A stretch of DNA of 64,000 bases, from assembly GCF_000499785.1 (NCBI RefSeq), contig NZ_HG726027.1, positions 186,001 through 250,000 of the forward strand, written 5' to 3'. Source of the stretch: Bacteroides neonati (GTDB lineage: Bacteria > Bacteroidota > Bacteroidia > Bacteroidales > Bacteroidaceae). The notes below the pieces were generated by a model. That model ran no database searches, was not told the origin of the DNA, and saw nothing but the letters and a program-made list of their open reading frames with translations. Every line of letters starts with the position of its first letter. Within the stretch, counting starts at the first letter, position 1. Made by a program: the position numbers and the translations under genes. Positions 55,301 through 63,637 of the stretch are shown here, in pieces.

Positions 55301-57491
55301 TGGTATAACCGTTAATGGTAAGTCCTTCCACATCGCCATATTGAGCACTGATATTCCGGTTCGGGTCAATCTCCCATGTATTTACGCCTACAAGATATCG
55401 CTTGTAGGTGCGTGTCGAATAAGCTGATGCCTGACGATTCTTATCTGTAGCATTACCATACACAGCAAATTTCATAGATCTGCATGGATGTACTTTCGTA
55501 CCGGGTTTCAACTCGTACTGAAAGCTCTTTCCATCAGCAAGCAGTTTGGTTGGAGTGAAATATGACGTTGAAAAGCCGGGCATCGTAGAGAATCCACACC
55601 CATCTATTTCACTTGTGGTAGCATTGCCTGTAAGATTGTGGAACAGCCCTCGTGCAAAGTCATTCAGATGTACGCCTCTGAGCTCTCCGGATTCTAACTT
55701 TAAAGTAGCTATCTTGTTGATGGTATCTACCGATTCGATAATCCCAAAGGCGATACTATTCCAAAGTTCGCCAGACACTACATCTATACGGTTAAATCGA
55801 AGTTCCGGTACTTCAAGAAATTCATTCAACTTTAAACCTTGCATCTCGGCAAAGCCCTTTTCGTTAATATATGCACCAGAACCACCCAAGCCTGAAACAA
55901 AATGCCCAATTTTAATACCCTTCAAAAAAGTAATCATCCCAGCCACAACATCATCCCATAATCGGCTAATGAATGAACGTATGCTTTTCTTTGCCGTGTA
56001 CAGATTCGAGTCACTCGCCGGGGTATTCTCCCAGCTTTTTATCATATCCGGCAGCCCGGCCATTGCTGCTTGTGCATAATGCTTGGCATCTTTAATACCT
56101 TGCTCCATAACAGCCTTTCCACCGGGGTTCGCCAAATCGCTAATCTCAATATCAGCCGACAACGGTTCGTTCACCTTACGGGTGATCTTCGTAATTCGAC
56201 TGTCTCGGTAACCTGTCTGAGGAAAGTATTTATCACTCATCAAGTGTATACGCCGGCCAACGGTAAGTGATACATTTCGCTTGCCCAGATCGATATAGTC
56301 CGTAGGTGCTTTATACACACTCTTATCGAGTTTGTTTTTCTTCATGTATTCCGCTACGGCAGTCTCAAACTCCGTCTCCGCCAATGCGTAGTACTCCGTA
56401 GGCATGGTGATATTATAGAGAATGTAATCATCACCGGGTTTCATTACCAATGCACCAGGCAACTGCATTTCATTGTCGTATGGCCATTGGGTGATAACTT
56501 CGAACTCCTTTTTATCGGCGTGGTAGTTTACCTCGAAGTCGCGTCCTGCCAAGTCTCCCGTTTCAAAGACAACATGCTTAATCAACCCGGCTATTACATA
56601 TTCGTTCGGGTTGAAGTTCAACCCCGGATCAGTGAAATAGTAGATATCAAAAGGCTTTTTGTTTTCACCCGTTTTGGTCTCTTTCCGAACCACACCCACC
56701 TTGCCGACTCTGCGCGGATATATGGATGCAAAAGCGGCTTCCTCGTAGTGCTCAATCACTCCGTAGTGTGTATTCTGTTCAAGATACTTCACACCACCGG
56801 GTAGATGAAGGCGGCTGCTTCCGTATTTCTTTGGATCGATGTTTCGGTTGCTTCCCATTGGAAACAAGCGGGTGAAGAACTTGGCGTTCTCGTTCGTATC
56901 AAGCGTGATCTCTTTGAGCCCATTCTCGTATCCCAGTTCAATAAGTTCGCCATATTCACACCGGCACAGGTTGACGGTAAGCCCGTCTATCCACCATTCT
57001 GTTTCGGCAGCAGTGGCAATGGCTGCAAGCGCATCGTTACAATAGGTTCCGTTATAGTCGATAGTGAGGTTATCGGTAGCAATAACCTCGCCTACCTTCC
57101 AATCGGTGGTTCCCATCACACGGTTGATGTTCTCTACCACCAGCCTTACTTGTTCGATTGCCGGTGCGGTAAGAGAGAAGACAGGATTCAGCTCATTGTC
57201 CACTGTCTTCAGGCAGAGAGCACGACGGATCACGCTTTCGATGCCGTAGAACTTCGTGTTGTAATTCCATTCAACCGTCGATTTCTGATTCGGGATATAG
57301 GCTTCGAGCATCCGGTACCGTTTGCCTAAGAAATCGACATAGTCGTTCACATCGAGCTGCACGCAGTCAAAGAGGACAAAGGACAGGCTCAGGATGCAGT
57401 CCGCCATCAACCCCTCGGCAAGTGTCGACGAGTCGGCGGGCGATACGGTTGCCTTTAACTGCCCCTCTTTATTATAGATGTTGAGTTCCAT
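52332..57491 (-). CDS. Very large tail-tip protein (Tal / prophage endopeptidase tail-like) with internal repeats
   Basis: 1719 residues. The first 400 or so (M-E-L-N-I-Y-N-K-E-G-Q-L) form the conserved baseplate-hub-like part of Bacteroides phage tail proteins. The middle has two copies of a module around Y-S-V-x-L-S-S-Y and G-E-I-D-S-S-L-Y-D-I-I-N (near 55200-54800 and 53665-53260) and two copies of a roughly 109-residue module with Y-L-W-M-R-S-G-V-V (327-nt period). Short collagen-like Gly-X-Y spacers (G-E-R-G-F-T-G-A-D-G-K-D, D-G-K-D-G-P-G) join them. The C-terminal 300 residues carry S-G-K-I-A-G-F-T-I and a final beta domain. Probably forms the tail tip that holds the fibre. Confidence 0.8.
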   Translation of the reverse strand: MELNIYNKEGQLKATVSPADSSTLAEGLMADCILSLSFVLFDCVQLDVNDYVDFLGKRYRMLEAYIPNQKSTVEWNYNTKFYGIESVIRRALCLKTVDNELNPVFSLTAPAIEQVRLVVENINRVMGTTDWKVGEVIATDNLTIDYNGTYCNDALAAIATAAETEWWIDGLTVNLCRCEYGELIELGYENGLKEITLDTNENAKFFTRLFPMGSNRNIDPKKYGSSRLHLPGGVKYLEQNTHYGVIEHYEEAAFASIYPRRVGKVGVVRKETKTGENKKPFDIYYFTDPGLNFNPNEYVIAGLIKHVVFETGDLAGRDFEVNYHADKKEFEVITQWPYDNEMQLPGALVMKPGDDYILYNITMPTEYYALAETEFETAVAEYMKKNKLDKSVYKAPTDYIDLGKRNVSLTVGRRIHLMSDKYFPQTGYRDSRITKITRKVNEPLSADIEISDLANPGGKAVMEQGIKDAKHYAQAAMAGLPDMIKSWENTPASDSNLYTAKKSIRSFISRLWDDVVAGMITFLKGIKIGHFVSGLGGSGAYINEKGFAEMQGLKLNEFLEVPELRFNRIDVVSGELWNSIAFGIIESVDTINKIATLKLESGELRGVHLNDFARGLFHNLTGNATTSEIDGCGFSTMPGFSTSYFTPTKLLADGKSFQYELKPGTKVHPCRSMKFAVYGNATDKNRQASAYSTRTYKRYLVGVNTWEIDPNRNISAQYGDVEGLTINGYTMHGTGSYQSNGYFAGYIKLTPEQKEELKGDNGKDGYSVSLSSYDAVVAVNSDGEIDSSLYDIINIVSGNESAYTGDNQIVTTKYKIQTSIQATCGATKLEQSDVVGAGKYVVSVTATGCEYSLSDGVITITKITQDKATLDIEINCEGIAVVKKTFTLTRVYGERGFTGADGKDIEFIYLRSKVDNALVPDSENTDGFVPAGWMDNPTGTTSEFIYELISRRVKVNGTWGTYSNPAPWSRYAKDGKDGDSVTAKYSVNGTDWHAGFAQGDIYMQLYTNGVASGSINRIVAEDGADGQYTDFQFAKSTSATVAPTEGWQDVPTGVSASEYLWMRSGVVTPPLTTPTTWTAVRIGGVNGNSVDAEYSADGESWHTSFATGDLYMRQRIGEGEWTPAFRIVGETGKNGQYTDYQFAANESLTDAPASGWKDAPPVVSSGQYLWMRSGVVIPPATEPKTWTAVRIGGTNGDDGKDGPGFEIIFCRTKTNTAPAKPTGKNQDQYVPDGWTNDQTGTSALWPHEFASQRRKINGVWGSFSAPALWANYSFDGDDAYSVALSSYESIITLNSKGEIDSSLYDIINVVAGNELVYTADSQVVTKRFKVQTKIHAWHGATSLSYADIAGHGTYSLTITASGCEYSIANGVITITKVSQDRAALDIVVNCEGKITFEKTFTITRVWNGQDANLLDWLKPWDDNKTMIDGEWVASPKMFSGTRNPDTGKLTGIAQGVDCITIDGKKRTGIFALVDDKVVFALDPDTKEYKFVGRVEANEGTFTGEVNAKSGKIAGFTISNGVLENKEEGDENEMLLSRSLIRFINSYASVYFGADTFPATGGGALVTPIRIAVNRETSNIGVGNTGMYLSVTGAKAYDDMVYTGNSALYIPEGRISGFRLRQRRLSTSQTLSKMDSIILSIARNDVTYTLPSECEDGQLIIIKKQGGGNITVTAAPGDTISETFDRRVQSTNFGKGYCLQFCYDSVNKSWWMVDTADQWK

Positions 57492-57524
57492 TTGATCAGT
57501 ATTTAATCATTGTTCAATCGTTAT

Positions 57525-57983
57525 TCAAATACCCGGTTTAGGCTCGCGAAGCTTCAACTTAAAGCGCGATGCATACACCGCCTCTTCTTTCAGGTATGTT
57601 AGTTGCTCATAATTGGTACAATCCTTATAATACATCTTATAAGTCTTATTCAGTTCCGGTACCTCGATGTTAAGCCAACCACTCTTCAAAAGCGTGATAA
57701 AAGCTGTGTATTTGGCAAACCAATCGGTTTTCGTTTCGGCGGTGATCGCAAAATGCAGGGTGATGTCACGCGCCTCGAAACGAGGAATCGGCAGCACATC
57801 CGGCAATGCCTCCCCATCTTGCTCGCGATACGCAACGGCTGTATATGGCTTCATCGCCGGGGGCTTGAGTAACTCGTTATAGTTCGCATGATCCCCGGCT
57901 TTGAGTTCGGTCAGGTAAGCCCCATAAGTTGTATATACATCCTGTCCGTTTATCAGTAGTAGTCCTTCCAATACCTGTTCCAT
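57525..57983 (-). CDS. Distal tail (Dit-like) protein
   Basis: 152 residues from ATG 57983, one base after the tape-measure stop (the frame is open to 58007 inside that gene). Beta-rich, no signal peptide. Position between tape measure and tail tip, and size, fit the small baseplate protein of Bacteroides prophages; I recognise no strong motif. Segments R-D-I-T-L-H-F-A-I-T-A and S-R-F-K-L-K-L-R-E-P look like strands of a tail-hub fold. Confidence 0.7.
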   Translation of the reverse strand: MEQVLEGLLLINGQDVYTTYGAYLTELKAGDHANYNELLKPPAMKPYTAVAYREQDGEALPDVLPIPRFEARDITLHFAITAETKTDWFAKYTAFITLLKSGWLNIEVPELNKTYKMYYKDCTNYEQLTYLKEEAVYASRFKLKLREPKPGI

Positions 57984-57984
57984 C

Positions 57985-60900
57985 TTATTGCATTTTAAAT
58001 CCGTCACGTTTCAATTCCGAGATATCGGCGGCCATCTGCTCCAAATACTTGCAATAAGCCGTGTTCTCAACTATTTTAGAGAGTGCGTCAATGGCTTTGC
58101 CCATGATCATGGAGATATCCTTCACCGTATCGTCAATATTGCTTACATGCCCTTGTACAGAGGTAAACAGCCCTTCGAGCTTCGTGCCCTGATCTTGTGT
58201 TATCGTAGTGAAGTCTCCGGCTTTGCCACTTTGTGATGTTGTTGACTCCCACCCGAAGTCCTTTGCCATATTGTCCCTGGCGGCCGTCATGGCTTCGATG
58301 AGCTCTTTATATTTCTTCTGAATATCGTCGGATTCAGTTTTCGTTATATCGATTCCTCCGGCCGATTGATCATCGGCAGCAGAAACCCAGAGTTGATACA
58401 GGCTGTCGATCTCTTTCTGGAAGTTCTTGGCAACCATTGCACCCAATATCGATTTTCGAAGATATTCTCCAAAGTTGTTTGCCATATCGGCGGCAGACAT
58501 ATCCATATTTGCCAGATTCTCAATAAAACCATCATAGAAACTATCGTAAGATATTCCGGTAATGGCCTCCTGCCATTTGTCAATAACATCTTTCCCCTTG
58601 TCTCCTGCATCGATAATGGCTTGAAGGGCTTTTTGCTGCTCTTCAGGGAGCTTCGCCCAAAACTCCTTATATTGGTCACGAATGATGGTTAACTGCTTAC
58701 CCGACAACGTGGATAGTAATCTGGATGAAAGCAGATCATCTCCACTGGCGTTTATACCCATTTCTTTCACAATGGTTGCCCAGGTATCCATTCCCGTAAA
58801 TCCCATCATTTTATTTCCGCTCTCGTAGGCTATTTTCCGGTATACATCCGTTTGTTTGTTCAGCTCTACCATTGCTTTCCTGGCGCTGTCAATGGCAGAG
58901 AAACCATAACCGAACTTAATACCCTCTTTTTGTTTGTCTATGATCTTATCGTAGATATCAACGATTCCGTTCAGTTGTTCAATGTATTTTCTCCTTTTCG
59001 CTTCCTCATCTTCTCCTTTGAACAGTTCGGCTATTTTGGTGGCTATCTGTATGGCAGTGCTGATGATGGCCAGGATAACAGACGCTTTTTCAACATTGCT
59101 AATTGCAGTGGCCGATGTATCGGCAACCGCTTCTATTCCATTCATAACAGACATAGTAAAGCCGCTGATATCACCGATCAGGTTGATAATCTGACCCGAC
59201 TGTCCTCCGACGGAGTCTCCTACGTCTTTTATGGAGGAAAAGAGTTCATTCATTTCGTCATTGACCTCTTTCTCCGCCTTCTTTACTCTGGCACTCGACC
59301 TGGCAACATTATCTTGTGCCCTGCTGTAGTCCTGAGCAGCCTTAGTAGCGGTCAGATACGTTTTTTCAGATTCGATTTTACCCGTGTCTTTATTGAACTT
59401 ACTTGCTTTCACACCTGTAACCACCTGTTCGCCACGCTGCACTGCAATTAGTTGCTGTTGAGCCTTGGCAAGCTCCTGTTCTGCCTCTGCCAACTCCGCT
59501 TTCCGGTCGGCAAGCGTTTGGAAAGGGTTGCGGGCGTCCAGTTCATCCATGATCTCCTGAATGGTGGTTGTGTACTCACGGAGCTGATCGGGAGACAACA
59601 CTTGTGCGGCGGCACTCTTGGCATTCTCCAGTTGCGCCAGCAGAGAGCTTAACGTATCCGATGAAGTCTCTTTGAGGTTTTCAAAGGCACGTACGTATTC
59701 GGGAGTCTCTTTGAGTTGATTGAAGTCCAGCTTAATGAGTTCTTTCCCCTTATTGGCGGTAGCTTGGGCGATGGCACGGTTCGTCTGTTCTACCTTTGCC
59801 GTATCGCCTTCTTGCTGCGCTTTATCACGCTCTTTCTGTATCTTTCTGATATCTTCATTAAACTTCTTTTCGATAGATAAACGTTGGTCGGTATAATCCT
59901 GATACTTTCCCACTAAACTATCGAAATCTTTCTTCTGCTTGTCGGCATACTCTTTTTCAATATCAACAAACTCTTTTACATAGACCTCCGAAGCTCCTTT
60001 GCGCTGTTGGCTTGCTTGAGAGGTAACTGCATCTACCTGTTCCTTTGAAACGGGAAGCCCTTGTTTTTTCGCTTTGGCCAAGGCTTCGAGACGTTCCCGC
60101 TCTTCCTGATCGATTCTCAGTAGCTCCGCGTCAAAGCGGGCACGGGCAGCAGCCTTTTCCTTGGCAGCACCTTTCTCCATAATAGAGACTTTCATCTCTT
60201 CGATCTTTTGACGGGCTTTGAGCTCTGAATCGGAAATTTTATCGATTAGGTTTTCTTTGTTCTGTGTCGTTTTATTCGGTGTAAATTCTTCGTTCTCTAT
60301 TTTTATAGCTCTTAAATTCAACTCTTCTGCTTCTTTGAGTAACTCTTCTTTTCTCGTATTTTTTTCTTCTAATGCATCATTGTAGGCAACCATCGCAGGG
60401 TCTGAGCCAAATTGATTTTTAGTACTACCTGTAATAAAGTTATCTAATTTTCCACCCTTACCAAACCAAGGGCGTTTTTCATTCGGACCTTCAGCCTCTA
60501 TCTTTTTTATCTCGGCATCCACATTGACGGCTTCACTTATTAACGATTCCGCTTTTTGCTGAACGAAAAGCATCTCAATATATTTCGCCGATTTTGAGGT
60601 CAGTGTATCGTACCACTCAGATAATGTTTGGTAAGTCCCAAAAGTATTTCCATATTTACTATTCAGGTTGTCAATCAAAGACTTTTCTTCTTTTCTATTT
60701 CCATTGAACGTGCGTATAGCAGCTATTGAAGCATTTATTGAAGCAGTTGTTTTTACTGCTGTTGAGACAGCATCTTTCTCTACCTCATTCAACTTTAGTC
60801 GTGCTTCTCGAGCCTCGTCCATCGCATTTTTGCCAAAAAGAAAACTCTTTCCCCAAGCTATAATATCTTTTCCATACATGGATAGTAAGGTGATTCCTGC

Positions 60901-61461
60901 CACCATTGCTGTCTGCCATGAAAAAATAGAAGACAACACCTGTTTCCACACCGGAACAGCCGTCTTTCCTGCTTTTGTTAACGCATCATACTCTGTTCGA
61001 GCCATCCTTAGATTATCCGCCAATATCGGCAAGTTGTTCGATATCGCCAGAAAGAACATATTTGCTCCCATTGTCAGCGATGGTAACTCACGCGCCACTT
61101 GCTGAATACTAAACCCGAGTCCGTTAAATTGCGAAGCAGCAGCACGGGGCACCGACGGGTGAACGATGGGTGCGTCTGCCCCTCTTCTCTTGACCTCTTC
61201 CAACTCAAGGAGCTTGGCTTTTAGTTCGTCAATCTCTTTCTTGAGTGCTTCCATCATGGCGATGTTGTCCGTTTGGTCGGCAATGGTTTGGGTCGTGCCG
61301 GCAAACTGTGTTTGCATCTCCTTAAGCACCTTTTCCAACTGACGGATCATCACTGTATTGTCCTGAATGCTCTTCTCGACCACACTCATGTTGCCGATGA
61401 CAGATTGCATACCCTCTTTGGTATTGTCGCGAGAGATAAATTCTAACAGTACAGGTTCCAT
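57985..61461 (-). CDS. Phage tail tape measure protein
   Basis: 1158 residues, which by the rule of about 1.5 angstrom per residue would set a tail near 170 nm. Long coiled-coil stretches (residues about 50-95, 370-560 and 620-760, full of Lys/Glu/Gln), hydrophobic segments at about 205-220 and a Gly/Ala-rich stretch around 760-810. It follows the tail chaperone by three bases, the universal order in long-tailed phages. It fixes tail length and enters the cell envelope during DNA injection. Confidence 0.92.
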   Translation of the reverse strand: MEPVLLEFISRDNTKEGMQSVIGNMSVVEKSIQDNTVMIRQLEKVLKEMQTQFAGTTQTIADQTDNIAMMEALKKEIDELKAKLLELEEVKRRGADAPIVHPSVPRAAASQFNGLGFSIQQVARELPSLTMGANMFFLAISNNLPILADNLRMARTEYDALTKAGKTAVPVWKQVLSSIFSWQTAMVAGITLLSMYGKDIIAWGKSFLFGKNAMDEAREARLKLNEVEKDAVSTAVKTTASINASIAAIRTFNGNRKEEKSLIDNLNSKYGNTFGTYQTLSEWYDTLTSKSAKYIEMLFVQQKAESLISEAVNVDAEIKKIEAEGPNEKRPWFGKGGKLDNFITGSTKNQFGSDPAMVAYNDALEEKNTRKEELLKEAEELNLRAIKIENEEFTPNKTTQNKENLIDKISDSELKARQKIEEMKVSIMEKGAAKEKAAARARFDAELLRIDQEERERLEALAKAKKQGLPVSKEQVDAVTSQASQQRKGASEVYVKEFVDIEKEYADKQKKDFDSLVGKYQDYTDQRLSIEKKFNEDIRKIQKERDKAQQEGDTAKVEQTNRAIAQATANKGKELIKLDFNQLKETPEYVRAFENLKETSSDTLSSLLAQLENAKSAAAQVLSPDQLREYTTTIQEIMDELDARNPFQTLADRKAELAEAEQELAKAQQQLIAVQRGEQVVTGVKASKFNKDTGKIESEKTYLTATKAAQDYSRAQDNVARSSARVKKAEKEVNDEMNELFSSIKDVGDSVGGQSGQIINLIGDISGFTMSVMNGIEAVADTSATAISNVEKASVILAIISTAIQIATKIAELFKGEDEEAKRRKYIEQLNGIVDIYDKIIDKQKEGIKFGYGFSAIDSARKAMVELNKQTDVYRKIAYESGNKMMGFTGMDTWATIVKEMGINASGDDLLSSRLLSTLSGKQLTIIRDQYKEFWAKLPEEQQKALQAIIDAGDKGKDVIDKWQEAITGISYDSFYDGFIENLANMDMSAADMANNFGEYLRKSILGAMVAKNFQKEIDSLYQLWVSAADDQSAGGIDITKTESDDIQKKYKELIEAMTAARDNMAKDFGWESTTSQSGKAGDFTTITQDQGTKLEGLFTSVQGHVSNIDDTVKDISMIMGKAIDALSKIVENTAYCKYLEQMAADISELKRDGFKMQ

Positions 61462-61464
61462 GCG

Positions 61465-61782
61465 TTATTCTTTGGTTTCTTTGAGTTTTGTTTGAAAGAA
61501 TGCCAGTGAGCTACCTCGCTGCCGGGTTCCCTGTCCTTCTTCCTCTTTTTTCTTCTTTACGTATCGCGGTGCGTCGGCGGCCATCAGCAGCAAGGTGGGG
61601 TAATTGACTTTCCACAGCAAGTGGTGCAAGCTCCATCCCGTAGCTGATGCAATCTGCCAGAGCATACCAAAGGGGCTATGGGAACCTTCCATATGGCCCG
61701 TTAACTCCCCTTTTCCGGTTGGCTCAGCCTCGGTTTCATCAGGTTCGTCGCCTGTGCCGAGCTGATAATAGTCATAAAATCC
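61465..61782 (-). CDS. -1 frameshift extension of the tail assembly chaperone (gpT-like)
   Basis: This frame gives 105 residues from G-F-Y-D-Y-Y-Q-L-G-T to K-L-K-E-T-K-E and ends three bases before the tape measure start. It has no good start of its own: the first ATG (61875) is inside the chaperone frame and opens with a Cys/Ala-rich shadow-like stretch. It is most simply read as the T part of a fused G-T protein of 236 residues, made when ribosomes slip -1 at the heptamer 61788-61782. G-T proteins bind the tape measure and recruit tail-tube subunits. Confidence 0.65.
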   Translation of the reverse strand, partial: GFYDYYQLGTGDEPDETEAEPTGKGELTGHMEGSHSPFGMLWQIASATGWSLHHLLWKVNYPTLLLMAADAPRYVKKKKEEEGQGTRQRGSSLAFFQTKLKETKE

Positions 61783-62174
61783 TTTGGGTTGAGTAGCTTG
61801 AGCATCTGAAACCAAGCCTCTTGCAGAAACCCGGGATGCACCCGCCAGCGAAGCCACCAGGCAACAGGCTTGCAAAAGAGCATTCCGCTCAGGTAGCCAC
61901 GTACCAATGTCAATGCCACCATCTCACTCACCGCCTTGCCATGAACCGACATGAACTCCATGTTCTGTTCAAAAGTGTTTTCCTTCAACTGCTCATAAGA
62001 TACCCCCATTTTGAGGTACTTGCGATCAATCCGAAGCTTTGAACCATAGCAAGGTACGCGCATCACCACCCGTCGGGGCTTCTTCTTGCTGCCAAGGTAT
62101 CGAAGTGGGCGGACAGGAATTGCCACACCCACATCGAGCAATATATCGGCTGCTCTGAGTTCTACTTCACTCAT
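61701..62174 (-). CDS. Tail assembly chaperone (gpG-like)
   Basis: 157 residues between the major tail gene and the tape measure gene, the standard place for the chaperone. Mostly helical; V-E-L-R-A-A-D-I-L-L-D-V near the start, then a basic stretch K-K-K-P-R-R-V-V-M-R. Its stop at 61701 lies 237 bases before the end of the overlapping -1 frame. The short form would be made in excess of the frameshifted form. No sequence motif is family-defining to me; the call rests on position and the frameshift layout. Confidence 0.7.
   Translation of the reverse strand: MSEVELRAADILLDVGVAIPVRPLRYLGSKKKPRRVVMRVPCYGSKLRIDRKYLKMGVSYEQLKENTFEQNMEFMSVHGKAVSEMVALTLVRGYLSGMLFCKPVAWWLRWRVHPGFLQEAWFQMLKLLNPKDFMTIISSAQATNLMKPRLSQPEKGS
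61782..61788 (-). promoter_or_regulatory. Slippery heptamer C CCA AAG for -1 frameshifting
   Basis: On the minus strand CCCAAAG lies in phase with the chaperone frame (codons 130 CCA and 131 AAG), the X-XXY-YYZ form, so both tRNAs can re-pair in the -1 frame as CCC AAA. Downstream, CTCGG (about 61762) can pair with CCGAG with an inner AGG/CCT helix. Confidence 0.6.
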
Positions 62175-62176
62175 GG

Positions 62177-62902
62177 TTATTTAGCCTGAGTAAGTTCGAT
62201 GGTTGCTGTTTTTGCCGAATCAGTTGCCAGCGTCAACGTGATGGTACCTGTTTTGACAGTCGATCCGTCATTGGCGGCAGCCGTGATCACCAGGAAGTTT
62301 CCATCCTGAACGATGGTAAACCCGGCTGGAGCAGCCGATACTGTCAACGCGCCCGAAGAGCTCATGCGTACCACTTTGGTGCCACCCGCTTTAACAAACT
62401 GAACCGTACTGTTATCTACCGATACATAAGGCTCTGCCATACCGATGGAGAAAGGAGACGTACCGCCTGTCGGAGTGATTACTTCCGCCTCACAATCCAG
62501 GTACAGGTTACCCGAGTTGCCCAGTTTACCACGTACAACCGCGTTGAGAGACAACATCTTGATATCGATCAACTGACCGGTTCCCGTTTTGATCTGTGCA
62601 GGCCCTTCGATAGTCACCACATCCGATGGAGCGTCCCATTTATCGCCCGTAGCCGTACCACCTGCCAATGCCACACAATTCTCTGCAAGGAGTTGTATCA
62701 TCTGGAAGGTGAACATGTTGGTGCCCGGAGTAGCAAGTACCTTCTTTACCGGGCCACCCCGACGCTGTGCGGCAAACAGTTTATTATAGGTAGGCTTGTC
62801 GCCTCCCCAGTCAATGCCTTCCTGAGAAATCAAACCAATTGTTTTCCCGCCCATGACTAGTTCGTCAAGCAGCATGATGTGTCCGTCATTTACTTTTTCC
62901 AT
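62177..62902 (-). CDS. Major tail (tube) protein with C-terminal BACON-like domain
   Basis: 241 residues. The first 155 have the look of a tail-tube protein (M-G-G-K-T-I-G-L-I-S-Q-E-G-I-D-W-G-G, then L-A-T-P-G-T-N-M-F-T-F). Residues about 156-241 form a BACON-like Ig module: F-V-K-A-G-G-T-K-V-V, G-F-T-I-V-Q-D-G-N, A-A-N-D-G-S-T-V-K-T-G-T-I-T-L-T-L and the final T-I-E-L-T-Q. BACON modules are predicted carbohydrate (mucin) binders. About six copies per ring would decorate the whole tail. Its start overlaps the preceding gene by 13 bases. Confidence 0.75.
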   Translation of the reverse strand: MEKVNDGHIMLLDELVMGGKTIGLISQEGIDWGGDKPTYNKLFAAQRRGGPVKKVLATPGTNMFTFQMIQLLAENCVALAGGTATGDKWDAPSDVVTIEGPAQIKTGTGQLIDIKMLSLNAVVRGKLGNSGNLYLDCEAEVITPTGGTSPFSIGMAEPYVSVDNSTVQFVKAGGTKVVRMSSSGALTVSAAPAGFTIVQDGNFLVITAAANDGSTVKTGTITLTLATDSAKTATIELTQAK

Positions 62903-63438
62903 AATTTTATACTTTTTCCGTTTATATACTTTTTAAGTGCTATTAAAGCGGCCGCACCGACCGATAATTGTCCGATCCGAATCCAGAACCATTGCCATCC
63001 GGTGGGCTCGTTGACGATCTCAGGAGGCTTTTCTGATACTTCGGTAGCGTCCCGTATCCGGGTCAACTCTTCGGTGAGCCTGATTACTTCCCTGGCGAGT
63101 GAGTCGCAGGTAGCCGTTATAGTGAGTGTATCGCCTTCACCCCGTCGGATATCCAACGAAGCCTGTCCGCTACGCTTGTTATAACCTGTCCCGATCGGCA
63201 ACTGTGTAAGAGCGTTCATCGGTATATCCATCTTCGCCACGCTCATGGGTACAGGCACCAGGCTCTGCTCGAATCTTTTTTCGACTGCCAGACTGTCGCT
63301 GCGGTGGGTCGAGGTCAATCCGTTCGGACTTCTGCAACTCATCGCGCATAGGGCAATCAGCAAAGTGCACGCAACTGGTCGCTTTCTGAATGGTTTGATT
63401 AAGCTGTCGAACAGCTTTATACAATCTTTTATTTTCAT
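62890..63438 (-). CDS. Spanin-like lipoprotein with C-terminal membrane segment (u-spanin candidate)
   Basis: 182 residues. N-terminal lipoprotein signal with A-M-S-C (Cys35), a periplasmic middle with a short Leu/Glu-rich helix (R-L-T-E-E-L-T-R-I-R), and a membrane helix at about residues 150-168 (I-G-Q-L-S-V-G-A-A-A-L-I-A-L) followed by a basic tail K-K-Y-I-N-G-K-S-I-K. A lipid anchor at one end and a membrane helix at the other is the layout of unimolecular spanins, which fuse inner and outer membranes at lysis. Its first 260 bases overlap the upstream gene in another frame, as in Rz/Rz1 pairs. Confidence 0.6.
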   Translation of the reverse strand: MKIKDCIKLFDSLIKPFRKRPVACTLLIALCAMSCRSPNGLTSTHRSDSLAVEKRFEQSLVPVPMSVAKMDIPMNALTQLPIGTGYNKRSGQASLDIRRGEGDTLTITATCDSLAREVIRLTEELTRIRDATEVSEKPPEIVNEPTGWQWFWIRIGQLSVGAAALIALKKYINGKSIKLWKK

Positions 63439-63616
63439 TCTGTAGTTCGATTAATGTACCGGATATGTTGTCGTACATATCCTTGTAAATGTCATTCTTC
63501 TCTTTCGCTTCACGGGCTTTCCTCACATCGCGATAGAATATCCATCCTAAAACGGTTCCGGCACTGCCTACAGGAACAAGCCATTGAAGTATCTGCATTA
63601 TTAAATCCGTAGACAT
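63179..63616 (-). CDS. Membrane coiled-coil protein of the lysis region (holin- or i-spanin-like)
   Basis: 145 residues. One N-terminal membrane helix (about residues 8-27, L-Q-W-L-V-P-V-G-S-A-G), a coiled coil (R-K-A-R-E-A-K-E-K-N-D to K-A-V-R-Q-L-N-Q-T-I), then C-V-H-F-A-D-C-P-M-R-D-E-L with two cysteines. The last 45 residues lie in the overlap with the spanin-like gene and look like unselected translation. Type II membrane layout fits an inner-membrane spanin or an accessory of lysis; true function unproven. Confidence 0.65.
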   Translation of the reverse strand: MSTDLIMQILQWLVPVGSAGTVLGWIFYRDVRKAREAKEKNDIYKDMYDNISGTLIELQNENKRLYKAVRQLNQTIQKATSCVHFADCPMRDELQKSERIDLDPPQRQSGSRKKIRAEPGACTHERGEDGYTDERSYTVADRDRL

Positions 63617-63637
63617 GCCTTCTTCTTTTTAGAGGTT

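Noticed and set aside
61701..61725. Frameshift at GGAAAAG near the end of the chaperone gene
   Set aside because: It does not have the X-XXY-YYZ form in phase; CCCAAAG at 61788-61782 does, and the -1 frame is protein-like from there on.
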